Source: Nitrospira sp. | Lineage (GTDB): Bacteria > Nitrospirota > Nitrospiria > Nitrospirales > Nitrospiraceae | Reading direction: 5' to 3' | NCBI GenBank assembly: GCA_024330965.1 | Contig: JANDJL010000018.1 | Location: 23,141 to 57,801, forward strand | Length of the DNA stretch: 34,661 bases | Shown: piece after piece, positions 10,101 to 19,213 of the stretch | How positions within the stretch are numbered: position 1 is the stretch's first letter | Layout of the letters: each line of letters starts with the position of its first letter | Notes under the pieces: generated by a model | The model's database searches: none | What the model was told of the DNA's origin: nothing | Seen by the model: the letters and a program-made list of their open reading frames with translations, nothing else | Translations under genes and position numbers: made by a program

Positions 10101-10732
10101 AGGTCCGCAACCTGTCAGGTCATCTGTTTCTCGACCGCAATCGCCTTGTCTTTCAAAACCTGGCCATGAACCTGCTCGGCGGAGGTTTGGGCGGCGAGAT
10201 TGCCATCACGGGAGGCAAGGCCTTTGAAGTGAACCTTCGCGTGGAAGCGGCAGGACTGGACGCCAATCACTTGCTTCCGGCCGGCGAACAGATTCCGGGT
10301 GACAGTCTGATCGACGCAACTGTCACGGCGACCACGGCCTTCGACGCTCAGCAGGGCCGGCTTGATCTTGGCACAAGCAGGTTGGATGTCTCGCTGACCA
10401 GAATCGGGCGTCACACATTAGACCGGTTGCTCCGGTTCCTCGATCCCACCGGCGGGAATCCCTCGATCGTCGGAGCCCGTTCTGCTGTGAAACTGGCAAA
10501 TCCCTCTTCCGCCCGCCTCACCCTGTCCAAAGGGCTCATGGCGATCCGCATTTCGTTTCAAGAAGGGCTCTTATCCCGTTTCGAGATGGACCGTCTCCCG
10601 GTGAGCCGGATCAAACAGATCCGAGATCTCACCGCAACCGTCCCTCAGTGGGAAGAGGTTCGCCGGCTGATGAGGTTCTTGGGCGCAGACCGTTATGGGG
10701 TGGATCAAACGGGTGAGTTTGTTTTAGAGTGA
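7196..10732 (+). CDS. AsmA-like envelope protein related to YdbH
   Basis: This 1178-aa protein starts with an uncleaved signal anchor (MKLLKTLAVVCLALLILLGG, then AIAALRFFFP). It continues as a long beta-rich chain whose N-terminus fits the AsmA pattern (LERTLSEQLQGTVRIASLEW, then IRLGQVEI). AsmA-like proteins form a long hydrophobic groove across the periplasm for lipid traffic between the two membranes. The YdbH assignment rests on the next gene: its C-terminus closely matches E. coli YdbL, and ydbH-ynbE-ydbL form an operon there. The stop overlaps the next start by 4 bases. It is the first gene of a five-gene same-strand run whose products all look exported. Identification as YdbH rather than another AsmA family member is inference. 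Confidence 0.8.
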   Translation: MKLLKTLAVVCLALLILLGGAIAALRFFFPTDQIRRQLERTLSEQLQGTVRIASLEWDLLHGIRLGQVEIERNGGRFAQFDHLSLRYQLRSLLQGTLAVTEVALTRPNIFIDLAQFPGPSEAQAPPLRDEPVSLPTLPLAVQIESIRLDHAQITIVRGNDLHVDLHDVNLSARLHAGPKAADLSGILDITSIDGLLHRHRWQLPLRLTFTLLVDIPAERLVLEQLDIRSDPLLHLVVTGRIDHLVSVPEVAFSVRDGSLDLESLLSLAQPMLPPSLTDARLVGTIAPSISIAGAQTDKGFDGRIVLDIKGNGIHGSAPSLGVSLEPMFVHLQTREIAVHGNRPGAIQAEFSMNTTAIATEAATVRDIALDLQANRSEAGQLAAHAAMKGLVSASLESTGPRFSEPFMFEADATADETALTFSLANARATVGDIVHLAANGAIGPLEEAGQERPLSIQVGVTSDMVKLLRILPPSLLQGFEPASDGGPQTASFNITGSLDSEWRPLRAAARLSLNAADLRATSTGQELAGTVERVALTLRAMYRAKGESLKGTVNGSIRFKNLRQGTTASVGSAAVTLNGEIGGRMGSDFVIRRLTAVTNLISEVRNVRYTTPTVGGTVEHLTASAKAHANLLQGPYVLDGAHLTAGRLLDCTASGTFHPRNRQFAVEAAVPALNVAEVGRHLSGPAVESLASVNPTGRLSLRITASGSIPTTDDLAQLRIPVRASMQVDLQNVSGSFQDHALTGATGTISLSVHPPGEEPDKHQIIETSSRISASHIGIGGDVPVKQLEHLTLSLEGSVRSFDRLVVDQINLRADGMEANVEAEVDGLKRFLIRKEGTPLLDGLGPLFVKSSLNVNLDLDRFTDAVRSFGVAGSGQAGLNLVIHKKERGPFDIRLTVLPQGISVAQNEHRVEDLDGAIELRKVLQWMSPSDGKTSEAFFHPTGLLPDLYFTAPSRRGIRIRRVKAGTIEVRNLSGHLFLDRNRLVFQNLAMNLLGGGLGGEIAITGGKAFEVNLRVEAAGLDANHLLPAGEQIPGDSLIDATVTATTAFDAQQGRLDLGTSRLDVSLTRIGRHTLDRLLRFLDPTGGNPSIVGARSAVKLANPSSARLTLSKGLMAIRISFQEGLLSRFEMDRLPVSRIKQIRDLTATVPQWEEVRRLMRFLGADRYGVDQTGEFVLE

Positions 10733-11367
10733 TTCCGATGTTCCGATTATCGATGGATCACCAAGTGTCTCGGCATACCGAGCGAACAGGCCTCCTGGGC
10801 AGGTTGTGGACGGCTGCTTTGCACGGCACCTTCCTCTGGTGGATGACGGCTGCCGGCTGCGGTGGCCCTCTCGTCGGCGTCACGATCGTCGATGAACGGA
10901 CCGCATTGGAAAATCAAGTGCTGGGGACCTATCAAGAACTGACCCAGGAGGTGTTGCTCGTCGCGTCGGTCCGCTACATCGATCCGGAGGGCAGATTGGT
11001 TCCTCAGTCTCCGGTGCCGCCAGGGAAAGAAGCGGCAATCCGCGCCATGCAACGATCCGCCTTCAACAAAGATGATATCGATCGACTGAAGACAGAAGGC
11101 ATCCTAGGTGAAAACATGGATGGCGGCCTCTCGATCCTGGCCCAGAAGAACATTCCCGCCGACCGCCAAGCCTTCGTCAAAAACCTCGTAGAGGAAGAGA
11201 ATGCCGATCGAGCCGTGCTCATTGAGCGGATTGTGACGACGAACGAAACGTTGACGCCGGAGGATCTCCCCAAGGTGAAACGAACTTTCGCGGCACTGAA
11301 CCGTGACCGAGCCCGTCGGGGAGACTGGATCCAGCTCGAGGACGGGCAATGGATCAGAAAACCCTAG
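10729..11367 (+). CDS. Lipoprotein with C-terminal YdbL/DUF1318 domain
   Basis: This 212-aa protein carries a hydrophobic stretch ending in a lipobox-like MTAAGC near residue 44, so it is probably a lipoprotein. The C-terminal half matches E. coli YdbL: ILGENMDGGLSILA corresponds to the YdbL start region, and GDWIQLEDGQWIRKP to its end (GEYVQ...GKWVRKF). The part just after the lipobox may stand in for YnbE, the small lipoprotein partner of YdbH. GTG at 10729 overlaps the upstream stop (GTGA). ATG at 10738 and ATG at 10753 are alternatives that would give a more normal signal-peptide length. It ends 12 bases before the CHAT giant. Confidence 0.78.
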   Translation: MIPMFRLSMDHQVSRHTERTGLLGRLWTAALHGTFLWWMTAAGCGGPLVGVTIVDERTALENQVLGTYQELTQEVLLVASVRYIDPEGRLVPQSPVPPGKEAAIRAMQRSAFNKDDIDRLKTEGILGENMDGGLSILAQKNIPADRQAFVKNLVEEENADRAVLIERIVTTNETLTPEDLPKVKRTFAALNRDRARRGDWIQLEDGQWIRKP

Positions 11368-11379
11368 TGTCCGTGGCCT

Positions 11380-14300
11380 ATGAGCCTGGAAGCAAAGAGT
11401 CGATTCTCTGCGATGCTCGCGCTGACGGTCGCGCTCACCCCTTCGGGCGCGAGCGGCAGTCTCAGCGAACCGGAGAGAGTCACGAATCATCCGGCGCTTG
11501 AATATGCCGGCTCACCTTCAGCAGACGGTCGGTTTCTTGCTTTTGTCTTGGAACAGAACGGCAACACCGACATTTATCTCAAGTCATTGACCGCGAGCAT
11601 CTCGTCTCTTCCCCACCCCCTGACCACTCATCCGGGGAAAGACACTGCGCCGGCTCTAAACGAAAACGGCAGCTCCCTCTTGTACGTGTCCTATCGGTCG
11701 GACCCCCGCGGCGACATCTATCTGTTCGATGTGCCCACCGGTAAAGAGACCAGATTGACCGATGAGGGGCATGGCGAGCTGGCTCCAGCCTGGGGCCAGG
11801 ATCACATGATTTATTTTCTCCAAGAACAGGAGAGCACCGGAAACCGGCGTCTCGTCCGTATGTCCCTCAAAACGGGCAAGGTCGAACCACTCATCGAACA
11901 CGTGACCTCCTACGCTGTGGGACCGACCGGCACGATCGTCTATTCCGACGGCCGCAAACTGCTGGTTCGTTCTTCCTCGACGGCCAATCCACGCCCTCTC
12001 ACCAACGGCGACTTCGTGGATACATCACCGGCCTTTGCCGACGAGACCACGATTGTGTTCACTCGCTATCAAGAGGATACGAACCATGATGGTACGATCG
12101 ATGCGGACGACGAATCGTCCATTTATCTGGGAAGCTGGAACTTTGCAACCGGAGAGCCCAAGAGCCTCTACCGACTTACGCCAGGGGGTTCATTCCACGC
12201 CTATCCAGCAGCAGCCGGCCCCTACGTTTATTATTCGGATCTCAAGAAGAAGGATCTCTATCGGCTGAACCTCAAGGAGTTTTTGGCGGCCTATTCGGAT
12301 GTGACACGCGCCCGGGAGTCGGCCGCCATCCTCCTCGACCGAGGCAAGACCGAAGCCGCACTCCTGGTCCTGTCCAATCTCTCCGCCAATGTGGTCCCCC
12401 TATTGCCGGCGGCAGAACGAGCTTCCTTCGACATGGAACTCGTGGAACTCCTGCGTGAGGCCCGGCGCTACGGAATCGCCAAGGACATCCTGACCCGTTA
12501 TGCCTCTGTGGAGGGACACACCGGCGCAGTTGCACGCATCATGTTGCCCGTCGTTCGCCTCGAAGAACGGGCCTCGCTTATGAGCCCGCGCGAACTCACC
12601 AGAGCAGTCGAAGAAACGAGTCGAGAATTGCTGGCCATTGCCGCTCAAGCCGGACAGGATGACACCGTTCGAGGGACCGCGTATCTCGAAATCGGCCGTG
12701 CCCGTTTATTGACCAACGATCCACTGACAGCACTCGACGCCCTGGTCCAGGCCGACAGCGTGTTAGACAACGACCTCCGCGCCCGCGCCCAATTCACCAG
12801 AGCCATCCTCTACCGCCGCCTCGGAGAGCGGGACAAACTCCTGAACATCTTTCTTGATGTCATTACGGTATTTGGTGAACGGAGTTTTTGGGGCCGTCGG
12901 GCCGTCGCGCAGGCTGTGTCCATCACCGACGATCAGGAGGACTTCCGCAAAGCGATCGCTTCCCTCACGACAGTGGCCGAGAACCATCGGTCCCTCCCAT
13001 TCCTGGCCGCCTCAGCTCTGCTTCGTGCGGCGGACCGAGCCCACGAACAGGGCGAACTGCTCAGGGCCATCGAACTCTTGGATCAGGTGATCCAGGACTT
13101 TTCCTCACAGACCGCCCTCGTCGCCGACGCCTATGGGAAAAAGGGAACGATCCTCTCTTCGGCCCAGCGGTTTGACGAGGCGGCCCAGGCCTACGAATCG
13201 TTGGTGCACATGACCGGACGCAGTCGGGAGGAGCTGGAGCGAGCGAAAACTCTTATGGTTCTTCAGTGGGTACACAGCGCTCTCAGGAAACGCGAACTGG
13301 GCGAAGCCAGGATCGCCGCCAAGGACCTTCGAAAACTCGTGGAAGTCTATCCCGACTCGGTCGAGGCCCATCGAGGGTACATTGAAACAAAAGTCATGCT
13401 CAAGGAATTTGACGACGTACGCCGATTCTACGAGGATCTCGTCACACGAGTCCCCGACCATCCTGCCTCTCGCTATGGGCTTGGGCTGGCCCTTTCGTAC
13501 GCTCCCCAGCCAGACCTTAACCTGGTTATCAAGACGATCGAGCAGGCGGTCCAACTCAACTCCAAGGTTTCCTATTTTCATCAAACTCTGGGATGGGCTT
13601 ACGAACAGGCCGAGCGTATGGGAGTAGGCAACGCCCTCGAGCGAGCGGAAAAAGAATATCGCCTTGCCCTCGAGTTGAACGATCGGTTTCTCTTCCCCGA
13701 CGTGGAAAATCATCTGCTTTTAAACCTTGGCAATATTTACATGAAGCTCGGGAACTACACGGAAGCGTATCGCCACTACGCACGTCGTCAGGTCGGTGAG
13801 ACCCTCGAGCGGGATCGATTGCGCGAACTGCTCTATCACAAAAATTACGGGGAGGCCTGTTTTAAGACCGGACGGACGGAAGAATCGATCGCCCAATACG
13901 AACGGACCCTGACGCTTGTGCCCAATGATCAGCCCCAGCTTCGCGCTGAAGTGCTCGAACGGCTGGGGCTCTCACAGCAAGAGGCTGGTCGCTACGCGCA
14001 GGCCGTCCAATCATTTTCGGAAGCCCTGGCGATCAACGGCCGTTTAGGCCTCACAGACAATCTGACTCGCTTGAGCAGAAACATCGGCGTCAACCTCTAT
14101 AATCTGGGTGCGACAGCCTCTCAGGAATCCCGCTCGTCCCTCAAACAGGCGCTGAAACGTTTGCTGGAGAGTCTGGACTTCATTGATCGGTTCGGCGTGG
14201 CGGAGAAAGCGACGGGGCCGGGCCTGTTTCATATCCAGGCGGGGCTGAGCGGCGGCGCAAGCGAAGCCGCGACCGGCTTCGATCGCCGCGGAGAAGAAAA

Positions 14301-17300
14301 ACTCCTGTTCAGCTTTATCGCCCGCACATACGAAGATTTGTCTGAACCCCAACCAGCCAAAGACTACTACGCGAAAAAATTGGCTCTGATCCAAACGGCC
14401 GGCGATTCCCCACAGGCGGTCGCGGCCCGCGCCGAAGAAGCGGTGGTGCTCAATCGACTCGCCGTGCTGAGCCATGCGTTGGGCCAAACCGACGAGACCA
14501 TCCAGTATTTGGAACGGTCGCTCGCACGCACTCGCGAGTTGGGATTAGATTATGGGATGAAGGTCAACCTCTATAACCTCTCCCGCCTGGCGGTTGAGCG
14601 CCGAATGACCGGCGACACTATTGAGCCTCGATTGATCGAGATCCTCACTGAGGGGGTCCACACCGTGCTTCGAGATCAGAAACCGGATCGGTTGACGGTG
14701 TTCCTCCTCTCCAACACAGCCTTCGTGTTGGCTGGCATACAGGAGACCCGGTCTATAGCCGAGCAACCATTGGAGCTGGCGGTCGAAGAGATGCATCGTG
14801 TCTTGCGCGCACACCAAGATTCGGTGTTCTTCCTCAAAAAGGCGCTTGACCTCATCGAACACAACAAGATCCTCATCGGCGAGGAGGCCGACTACCTGAC
14901 ACTTGCCCTGACCCTGAACCTGTGGGACCTGGCAACCGAGGCTGGCCACTCTCCAAGCCTGGAAGAATTGGGCACAAGAATCACAAGCCTGGCCACGAAA
15001 CGACCGTCTCCACATGCCTGGCCGCCTCTGTTTCTTCGAGCAGAACGAACGCCTGATGTCGAACAGCGGGCATCCCTCCTCGTGGCAGCCGTGAACGAAC
15101 TCCTCGACATACCCGCCCATGTGTTCATGCCTTTAGACTCCTTCAATACAATCCCCTTGATGGATGGGTTGGCCTCGCTCACGACAGAAACACTGCTGCA
15201 ACGAGGACAGGTCGAGGCAGCGTTCGAAACCAGCGAACGGATCGCCATGCGAAAAACGGCCATGCTGGTTGCCCAGAGGCTTGGAGTTGATTTTCTCTTG
15301 GCGGGCATCGGAGCCTATGAAACAGAGTTCCGGGATATTCTGGAGCGAATGAAAGTCGCTGTTGGTGATGGGCGACCTCAAGACCTTCGTGACCTCAACA
15401 ATCAATTCCGCGACCTTACGTACGCTTTGTACGAGGAGTATCCGTGGGCGGTGTCCTACCTTCGTGAACATGAGTTGCCTCCTCACATCCTCTCGGATGT
15501 CCTACGACCTGATTCCCCTTATCTCAGAGTGACACCCGGGACTCACGATCTCCACGTTTTACTCCACGACGGAAAGATTGTGCGCCATCTCTCCATCCCT
15601 CGATCGCGAGTTCAATCGAAGAGCCTGGATAAGACGACGTTGCCGCTCGAAAAGGTCTCGGTCGTCTATCTGTCCGTCCCAGCAAGTTTGCACGGCATTG
15701 TCCTTCCGTTGCTTCCCGAACACGCGACCATCGTTGAGGTCGCCACAGTCTACGATGTCTTGAACGCCTACCGGCTCCGGAGCCTGTTCGCCACTAAAGC
15801 GGCTGTTGCCGGTAATGGGATCCCGGTCTCTGGAAAATCGGGTGAGAAAGCAGGCGGGGAAGACACCATCGTCCGTTTAACTGGTAACAGAGACCACGAC
15901 ATCCCCTTGTTGGAAAACCGGCACATCGTCGTCACGACCGGCCCCTTTGAAGGCGGGGGGTTTGTAATTGGCTCCGACCTCGCCGTGCGTGACAAGATTC
16001 CGCTGCCGGTCTTGGCCGGCAGACATCGGCATACCGCCATCCTGCTGAATCACCATGTCGATCAGGAGACAATCCGACTCTTCGTAGCGCCGGCACTGAT
16101 CCGAGCCGGATTCCCTCACGTCATTGCAGCCTCAGCAGCCTCAGAAAGGGTCGCAGGTCATCGATCGGGCCAGAAGGACCCATGGTCGCTGGATCACGTA
16201 CGGGCTTTCGTTGCCTCTTATCTCAAATTCGTTCAGCACCAACGGATTGATCGTGCCGCGGCGGCGGCTGTTCAAGAGGCAGCCGATCGAAACGAGAGCC
16301 CCCTCTTCCTTCAGCTCTACGGTTTTGTCGGCATGACAGAGCAGGAAAAGGCCTCCTTCGCCGAATCCGAATATCAGCGGGCCGTCTCCGACGCCGTGAC
16401 GGCCTACCAAGCAAAACAATTTGAGACGGCGTTACGCCGGGCTGAGGATGCCCTCTCCATTCTCCCGCTGACCAAGAATGGGCATGACTTTCCCAAATTG
16501 ACGGAATTGGCTGTGGAAACCGCGTTTAAACTTGGAGAGTATCGCACAGCGGTTCGCCACCAATCCAAGCTGGTCGAACAGATCGCCGGCACGGGGAACC
16601 GGCAAGCCACAGCAGAAGCCCAGTATCGTTTGGGCATTCTCTATTCGAGACTCGAAGAGTTCCAACCGGCCCTAGCCCACCTTGAAGCCGCCATCGAACA
16701 ATGGCGAACACACGACGAGCTGGACCGGCTGGCAGAGGCAGTGGCCACGTTGGGTGTGGTGAAGGAAAACATGGGAGCCTACACGGAAGCTCTCGATGCC
16801 TTTGGACAATCATTCCAACTCTATGAAGAGCTGGGCGAGCCATTGGACGTGGCGACCCAGTACCGGCGGATCGGCCGCATCAACTATCTCCGGCTCGGAC
16901 GTTATGGGCAGGCTCGGCACCACTTTGCCTCCGCCCTTGACCTCTACCGCAAACAGGGGGCACGGCGGCTGGAGGCGGAAACGTTGTATGAAATCGGCCT
17001 GACCTTTGAAAAGACCGCTCTCTACGACGAGGCGGATCGGCACTACGCCGAAGGGCGATCGATCGGCATGGAACTGCAAGATCCGGCACTGCTAGCCACT
17101 GGTTCTCTCTACCTAGCCAACACAGCCTGGTATCGAGGTCGGTACCAAGAGGCCTTCGACCATCTCGAAGCAGCCGCCAGAGAGGCCGAGCGGGCTCACG
17201 ATCCTCGACTGCCGATCATGATCGCCAACACGAGGGGGCTCCTATACTGGACACTCAATGATCTTGATAAGGCCCTCGTCTATGCCGAGCAAGCGGTCTC

Positions 17301-19188
17301 GCTGGCGGAACAGGCCGAGATCAAGGAAGAGATCGCTTCGTCTCACAACAACCTCGGCCTCATGTTGAGAGAACGCAATCAGATTGACCAGGCTTTGACA
17401 CACTTTGAACGGGCAAGACAGATCGACGAGCAGCAACAGAGCCGGTGGGGCTTAGGCTATGACCATCGCAATATCGGCATCGCTCTCATGAAATTGGGCC
17501 GATTGGCCGAGGCGCGCAGCCATTTCGAATCGGCGGAACGGTACAGTGCGGCGATCAACAATGTCGATAACTGGGTCAAGGCCATCCTGGAACTAGGCAA
17601 CGTTCACCGAGAGACCAAAGAGTACGAGACCGCTCTCGACTATTATCGGCGCGCCTACGACCTGTCCAAACGCTATCACGTGAAGGAAGTGCTCTGGCGG
17701 GCGGCTGCCGGACAGGGCTCAGTGCTTCGGCTGAGCGGGAAGATGGCCGAGGCCGTCGCGCCCTACCGCGAAGCGGTCGACACTGTCGAGGGCATGCGAG
17801 CCTCTCTGACGGTTGAAGAGTTCCGCAACAGTTTCCAGACAAAGACCCAAGACCTGTATCGCGACCTGGTCATCCTGTTGATTGAACTGGGACGCACCGA
17901 CGACGCATTCAACTACCTGGAACGGTCTCGATCAAGAAGCTTCATCGATCTCCTGGCCAACCAGAAGCTCAATCTCAAAACTCAAGCCGATCAACACTTG
18001 CTCGATCTCGTCATGGATCTCCAGATGAAGCTCGATGCACTCTCCAAGGAACAGGCATCCTACGAGCAGCCCCCTGCCGAGCTGATCACCAGGGTCCGCC
18101 AAGCCAAGACGGCTTACGAAGAGGCCGTGGTACGCCTCAAACGGGCCAGCCCAGAACTGAGCACGTTCGTCGCGGTCGATCCGCTCACAGTTGAGCAGGT
18201 TCAGCAACTGCTCGAACCGGGCGTCGGGCTTCTCTCTTACAAAGTCACGGACGACCACGTGTATCTGTGGTTGGTCACGGCATCGAGCGTACGGTTCTAT
18301 CAGACGCCAACCGCCTTGGGGGAGATCGGACGACTCGTCCGGAGCTATCGGACGCGCGTGCAACGGGTGGAATCGGTCTCCGAAGAGCTGAGCCAACTCT
18401 CTCACCTGTTGATTGAACCGGCGGCTCGAGACCTGGAAGGGTTGCGCTATCTGGGGATCATCCCCGACGGGCCGCTCCATTTTTTATCTTTTGCCGCGCT
18501 CCCCTTGGGAGCCGGCTCGTTGATCGACGGCTATCCCCTCTTTTATTCGCCTTCGGCTTCGGTCTTGAGATTCACGTTCGCCAAACGCACCACGGCAAAA
18601 ACAACCAAGATCCTTGCGATCGGCAATCCCGACTTAGGCCACTACAATTACCAACTTCCAATGGCGGAGCTGGAGGCCCGAAGCATCCGGTGGGAATTTC
18701 CCAACCTCGACATTCTCACCGGTCCCCTGGCCACTAAGGAATGGTTGCTTGCCAACGTCTCTCGCTACGGGATCATTCACCTGGCCACCCACGGAGAGTT
18801 CGATGACGTGAATCCCTTGTTATCATCGCTCTGGCTAGCATCACCGAACCCAAACAACCGAAAGCTGACGGTGCGCGAAGTCTTCGGCCTCACGCTGAAC
18901 GCCGATCTCGTCACCTTGAGCGCCTGCCAGACCGGGCTGGGGCGGTTGGAAGCGGGCGAATTGATTGGCTTGAACCGCGCCTTCATGTACGCTGGTACCC
19001 ATACGTTGGTATCGGCCCTCTGGCGTGTGGACGACCTGGCGACCTCCCTACTCATGAAACACTTCTATCGCAACTACGCGAACCTGGACAAAGCCATGAG
19101 TCTGCGCCAGGCCCAATTGCTGATCAAAAAGGACTTCCCTCATCCGGCTTATTGGTCGGGACTGGTATTGGTGGGTGATTATCGATAA
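11380..19188 (+). CDS. Giant exported beta-propeller / TPR / CHAT protease-like protein with an internal pseudo-CHAT
   Basis: This 2602-aa protein has a signal peptide at about residues 1-27, then a TolB-like PD40 propeller at about 30-310. That propeller includes a calcium-type loop DTNHDGTIDADD at 233-244. A long TPR/helical region follows to about 1380. About 1383-1640 looks like a degenerate CHAT fold, then more TPRs run to about 2200 and a helical linker follows. The C-terminus, about 2290-2602, is a CHAT domain, a caspase-like cysteine protease family. The catalytic pair is intact: His2471 in HLATHGEF and Cys2516 in LSACQTG. In the middle copy the matching positions are Thr1520 (VVTTGPF) and His1558 (ILLNHHVD), so it should be inactive. 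The ribosome site is weak, and the gene follows the DUF1318 gene by 12 bases. Substrate and trigger are unknown. Confidence 0.88.
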   Translation: MSLEAKSRFSAMLALTVALTPSGASGSLSEPERVTNHPALEYAGSPSADGRFLAFVLEQNGNTDIYLKSLTASISSLPHPLTTHPGKDTAPALNENGSSLLYVSYRSDPRGDIYLFDVPTGKETRLTDEGHGELAPAWGQDHMIYFLQEQESTGNRRLVRMSLKTGKVEPLIEHVTSYAVGPTGTIVYSDGRKLLVRSSSTANPRPLTNGDFVDTSPAFADETTIVFTRYQEDTNHDGTIDADDESSIYLGSWNFATGEPKSLYRLTPGGSFHAYPAAAGPYVYYSDLKKKDLYRLNLKEFLAAYSDVTRARESAAILLDRGKTEAALLVLSNLSANVVPLLPAAERASFDMELVELLREARRYGIAKDILTRYASVEGHTGAVARIMLPVVRLEERASLMSPRELTRAVEETSRELLAIAAQAGQDDTVRGTAYLEIGRARLLTNDPLTALDALVQADSVLDNDLRARAQFTRAILYRRLGERDKLLNIFLDVITVFGERSFWGRRAVAQAVSITDDQEDFRKAIASLTTVAENHRSLPFLAASALLRAADRAHEQGELLRAIELLDQVIQDFSSQTALVADAYGKKGTILSSAQRFDEAAQAYESLVHMTGRSREELERAKTLMVLQWVHSALRKRELGEARIAAKDLRKLVEVYPDSVEAHRGYIETKVMLKEFDDVRRFYEDLVTRVPDHPASRYGLGLALSYAPQPDLNLVIKTIEQAVQLNSKVSYFHQTLGWAYEQAERMGVGNALERAEKEYRLALELNDRFLFPDVENHLLLNLGNIYMKLGNYTEAYRHYARRQVGETLERDRLRELLYHKNYGEACFKTGRTEESIAQYERTLTLVPNDQPQLRAEVLERLGLSQQEAGRYAQAVQSFSEALAINGRLGLTDNLTRLSRNIGVNLYNLGATASQESRSSLKQALKRLLESLDFIDRFGVAEKATGPGLFHIQAGLSGGASEAATGFDRRGEEKLLFSFIARTYEDLSEPQPAKDYYAKKLALIQTAGDSPQAVAARAEEAVVLNRLAVLSHALGQTDETIQYLERSLARTRELGLDYGMKVNLYNLSRLAVERRMTGDTIEPRLIEILTEGVHTVLRDQKPDRLTVFLLSNTAFVLAGIQETRSIAEQPLELAVEEMHRVLRAHQDSVFFLKKALDLIEHNKILIGEEADYLTLALTLNLWDLATEAGHSPSLEELGTRITSLATKRPSPHAWPPLFLRAERTPDVEQRASLLVAAVNELLDIPAHVFMPLDSFNTIPLMDGLASLTTETLLQRGQVEAAFETSERIAMRKTAMLVAQRLGVDFLLAGIGAYETEFRDILERMKVAVGDGRPQDLRDLNNQFRDLTYALYEEYPWAVSYLREHELPPHILSDVLRPDSPYLRVTPGTHDLHVLLHDGKIVRHLSIPRSRVQSKSLDKTTLPLEKVSVVYLSVPASLHGIVLPLLPEHATIVEVATVYDVLNAYRLRSLFATKAAVAGNGIPVSGKSGEKAGGEDTIVRLTGNRDHDIPLLENRHIVVTTGPFEGGGFVIGSDLAVRDKIPLPVLAGRHRHTAILLNHHVDQETIRLFVAPALIRAGFPHVIAASAASERVAGHRSGQKDPWSLDHVRAFVASYLKFVQHQRIDRAAAAAVQEAADRNESPLFLQLYGFVGMTEQEKASFAESEYQRAVSDAVTAYQAKQFETALRRAEDALSILPLTKNGHDFPKLTELAVETAFKLGEYRTAVRHQSKLVEQIAGTGNRQATAEAQYRLGILYSRLEEFQPALAHLEAAIEQWRTHDELDRLAEAVATLGVVKENMGAYTEALDAFGQSFQLYEELGEPLDVATQYRRIGRINYLRLGRYGQARHHFASALDLYRKQGARRLEAETLYEIGLTFEKTALYDEADRHYAEGRSIGMELQDPALLATGSLYLANTAWYRGRYQEAFDHLEAAAREAERAHDPRLPIMIANTRGLLYWTLNDLDKALVYAEQAVSLAEQAEIKEEIASSHNNLGLMLRERNQIDQALTHFERARQIDEQQQSRWGLGYDHRNIGIALMKLGRLAEARSHFESAERYSAAINNVDNWVKAILELGNVHRETKEYETALDYYRRAYDLSKRYHVKEVLWRAAAGQGSVLRLSGKMAEAVAPYREAVDTVEGMRASLTVEEFRNSFQTKTQDLYRDLVILLIELGRTDDAFNYLERSRSRSFIDLLANQKLNLKTQADQHLLDLVMDLQMKLDALSKEQASYEQPPAELITRVRQAKTAYEEAVVRLKRASPELSTFVAVDPLTVEQVQQLLEPGVGLLSYKVTDDHVYLWLVTASSVRFYQTPTALGEIGRLVRSYRTRVQRVESVSEELSQLSHLLIEPAARDLEGLRYLGIIPDGPLHFLSFAALPLGAGSLIDGYPLFYSPSASVLRFTFAKRTTAKTTKILAIGNPDLGHYNYQLPMAELEARSIRWEFPNLDILTGPLATKEWLLANVSRYGIIHLATHGEFDDVNPLLSSLWLASPNPNNRKLTVREVFGLTLNADLVTLSACQTGLGRLEAGELIGLNRAFMYAGTHTLVSALWRVDDLATSLLMKHFYRNYANLDKAMSLRQAQLLIKKDFPHPAYWSGLVLVGDYR

Positions 19189-19213
19189 AGTGACATATAA
19201 TTGTGAGGTCACT

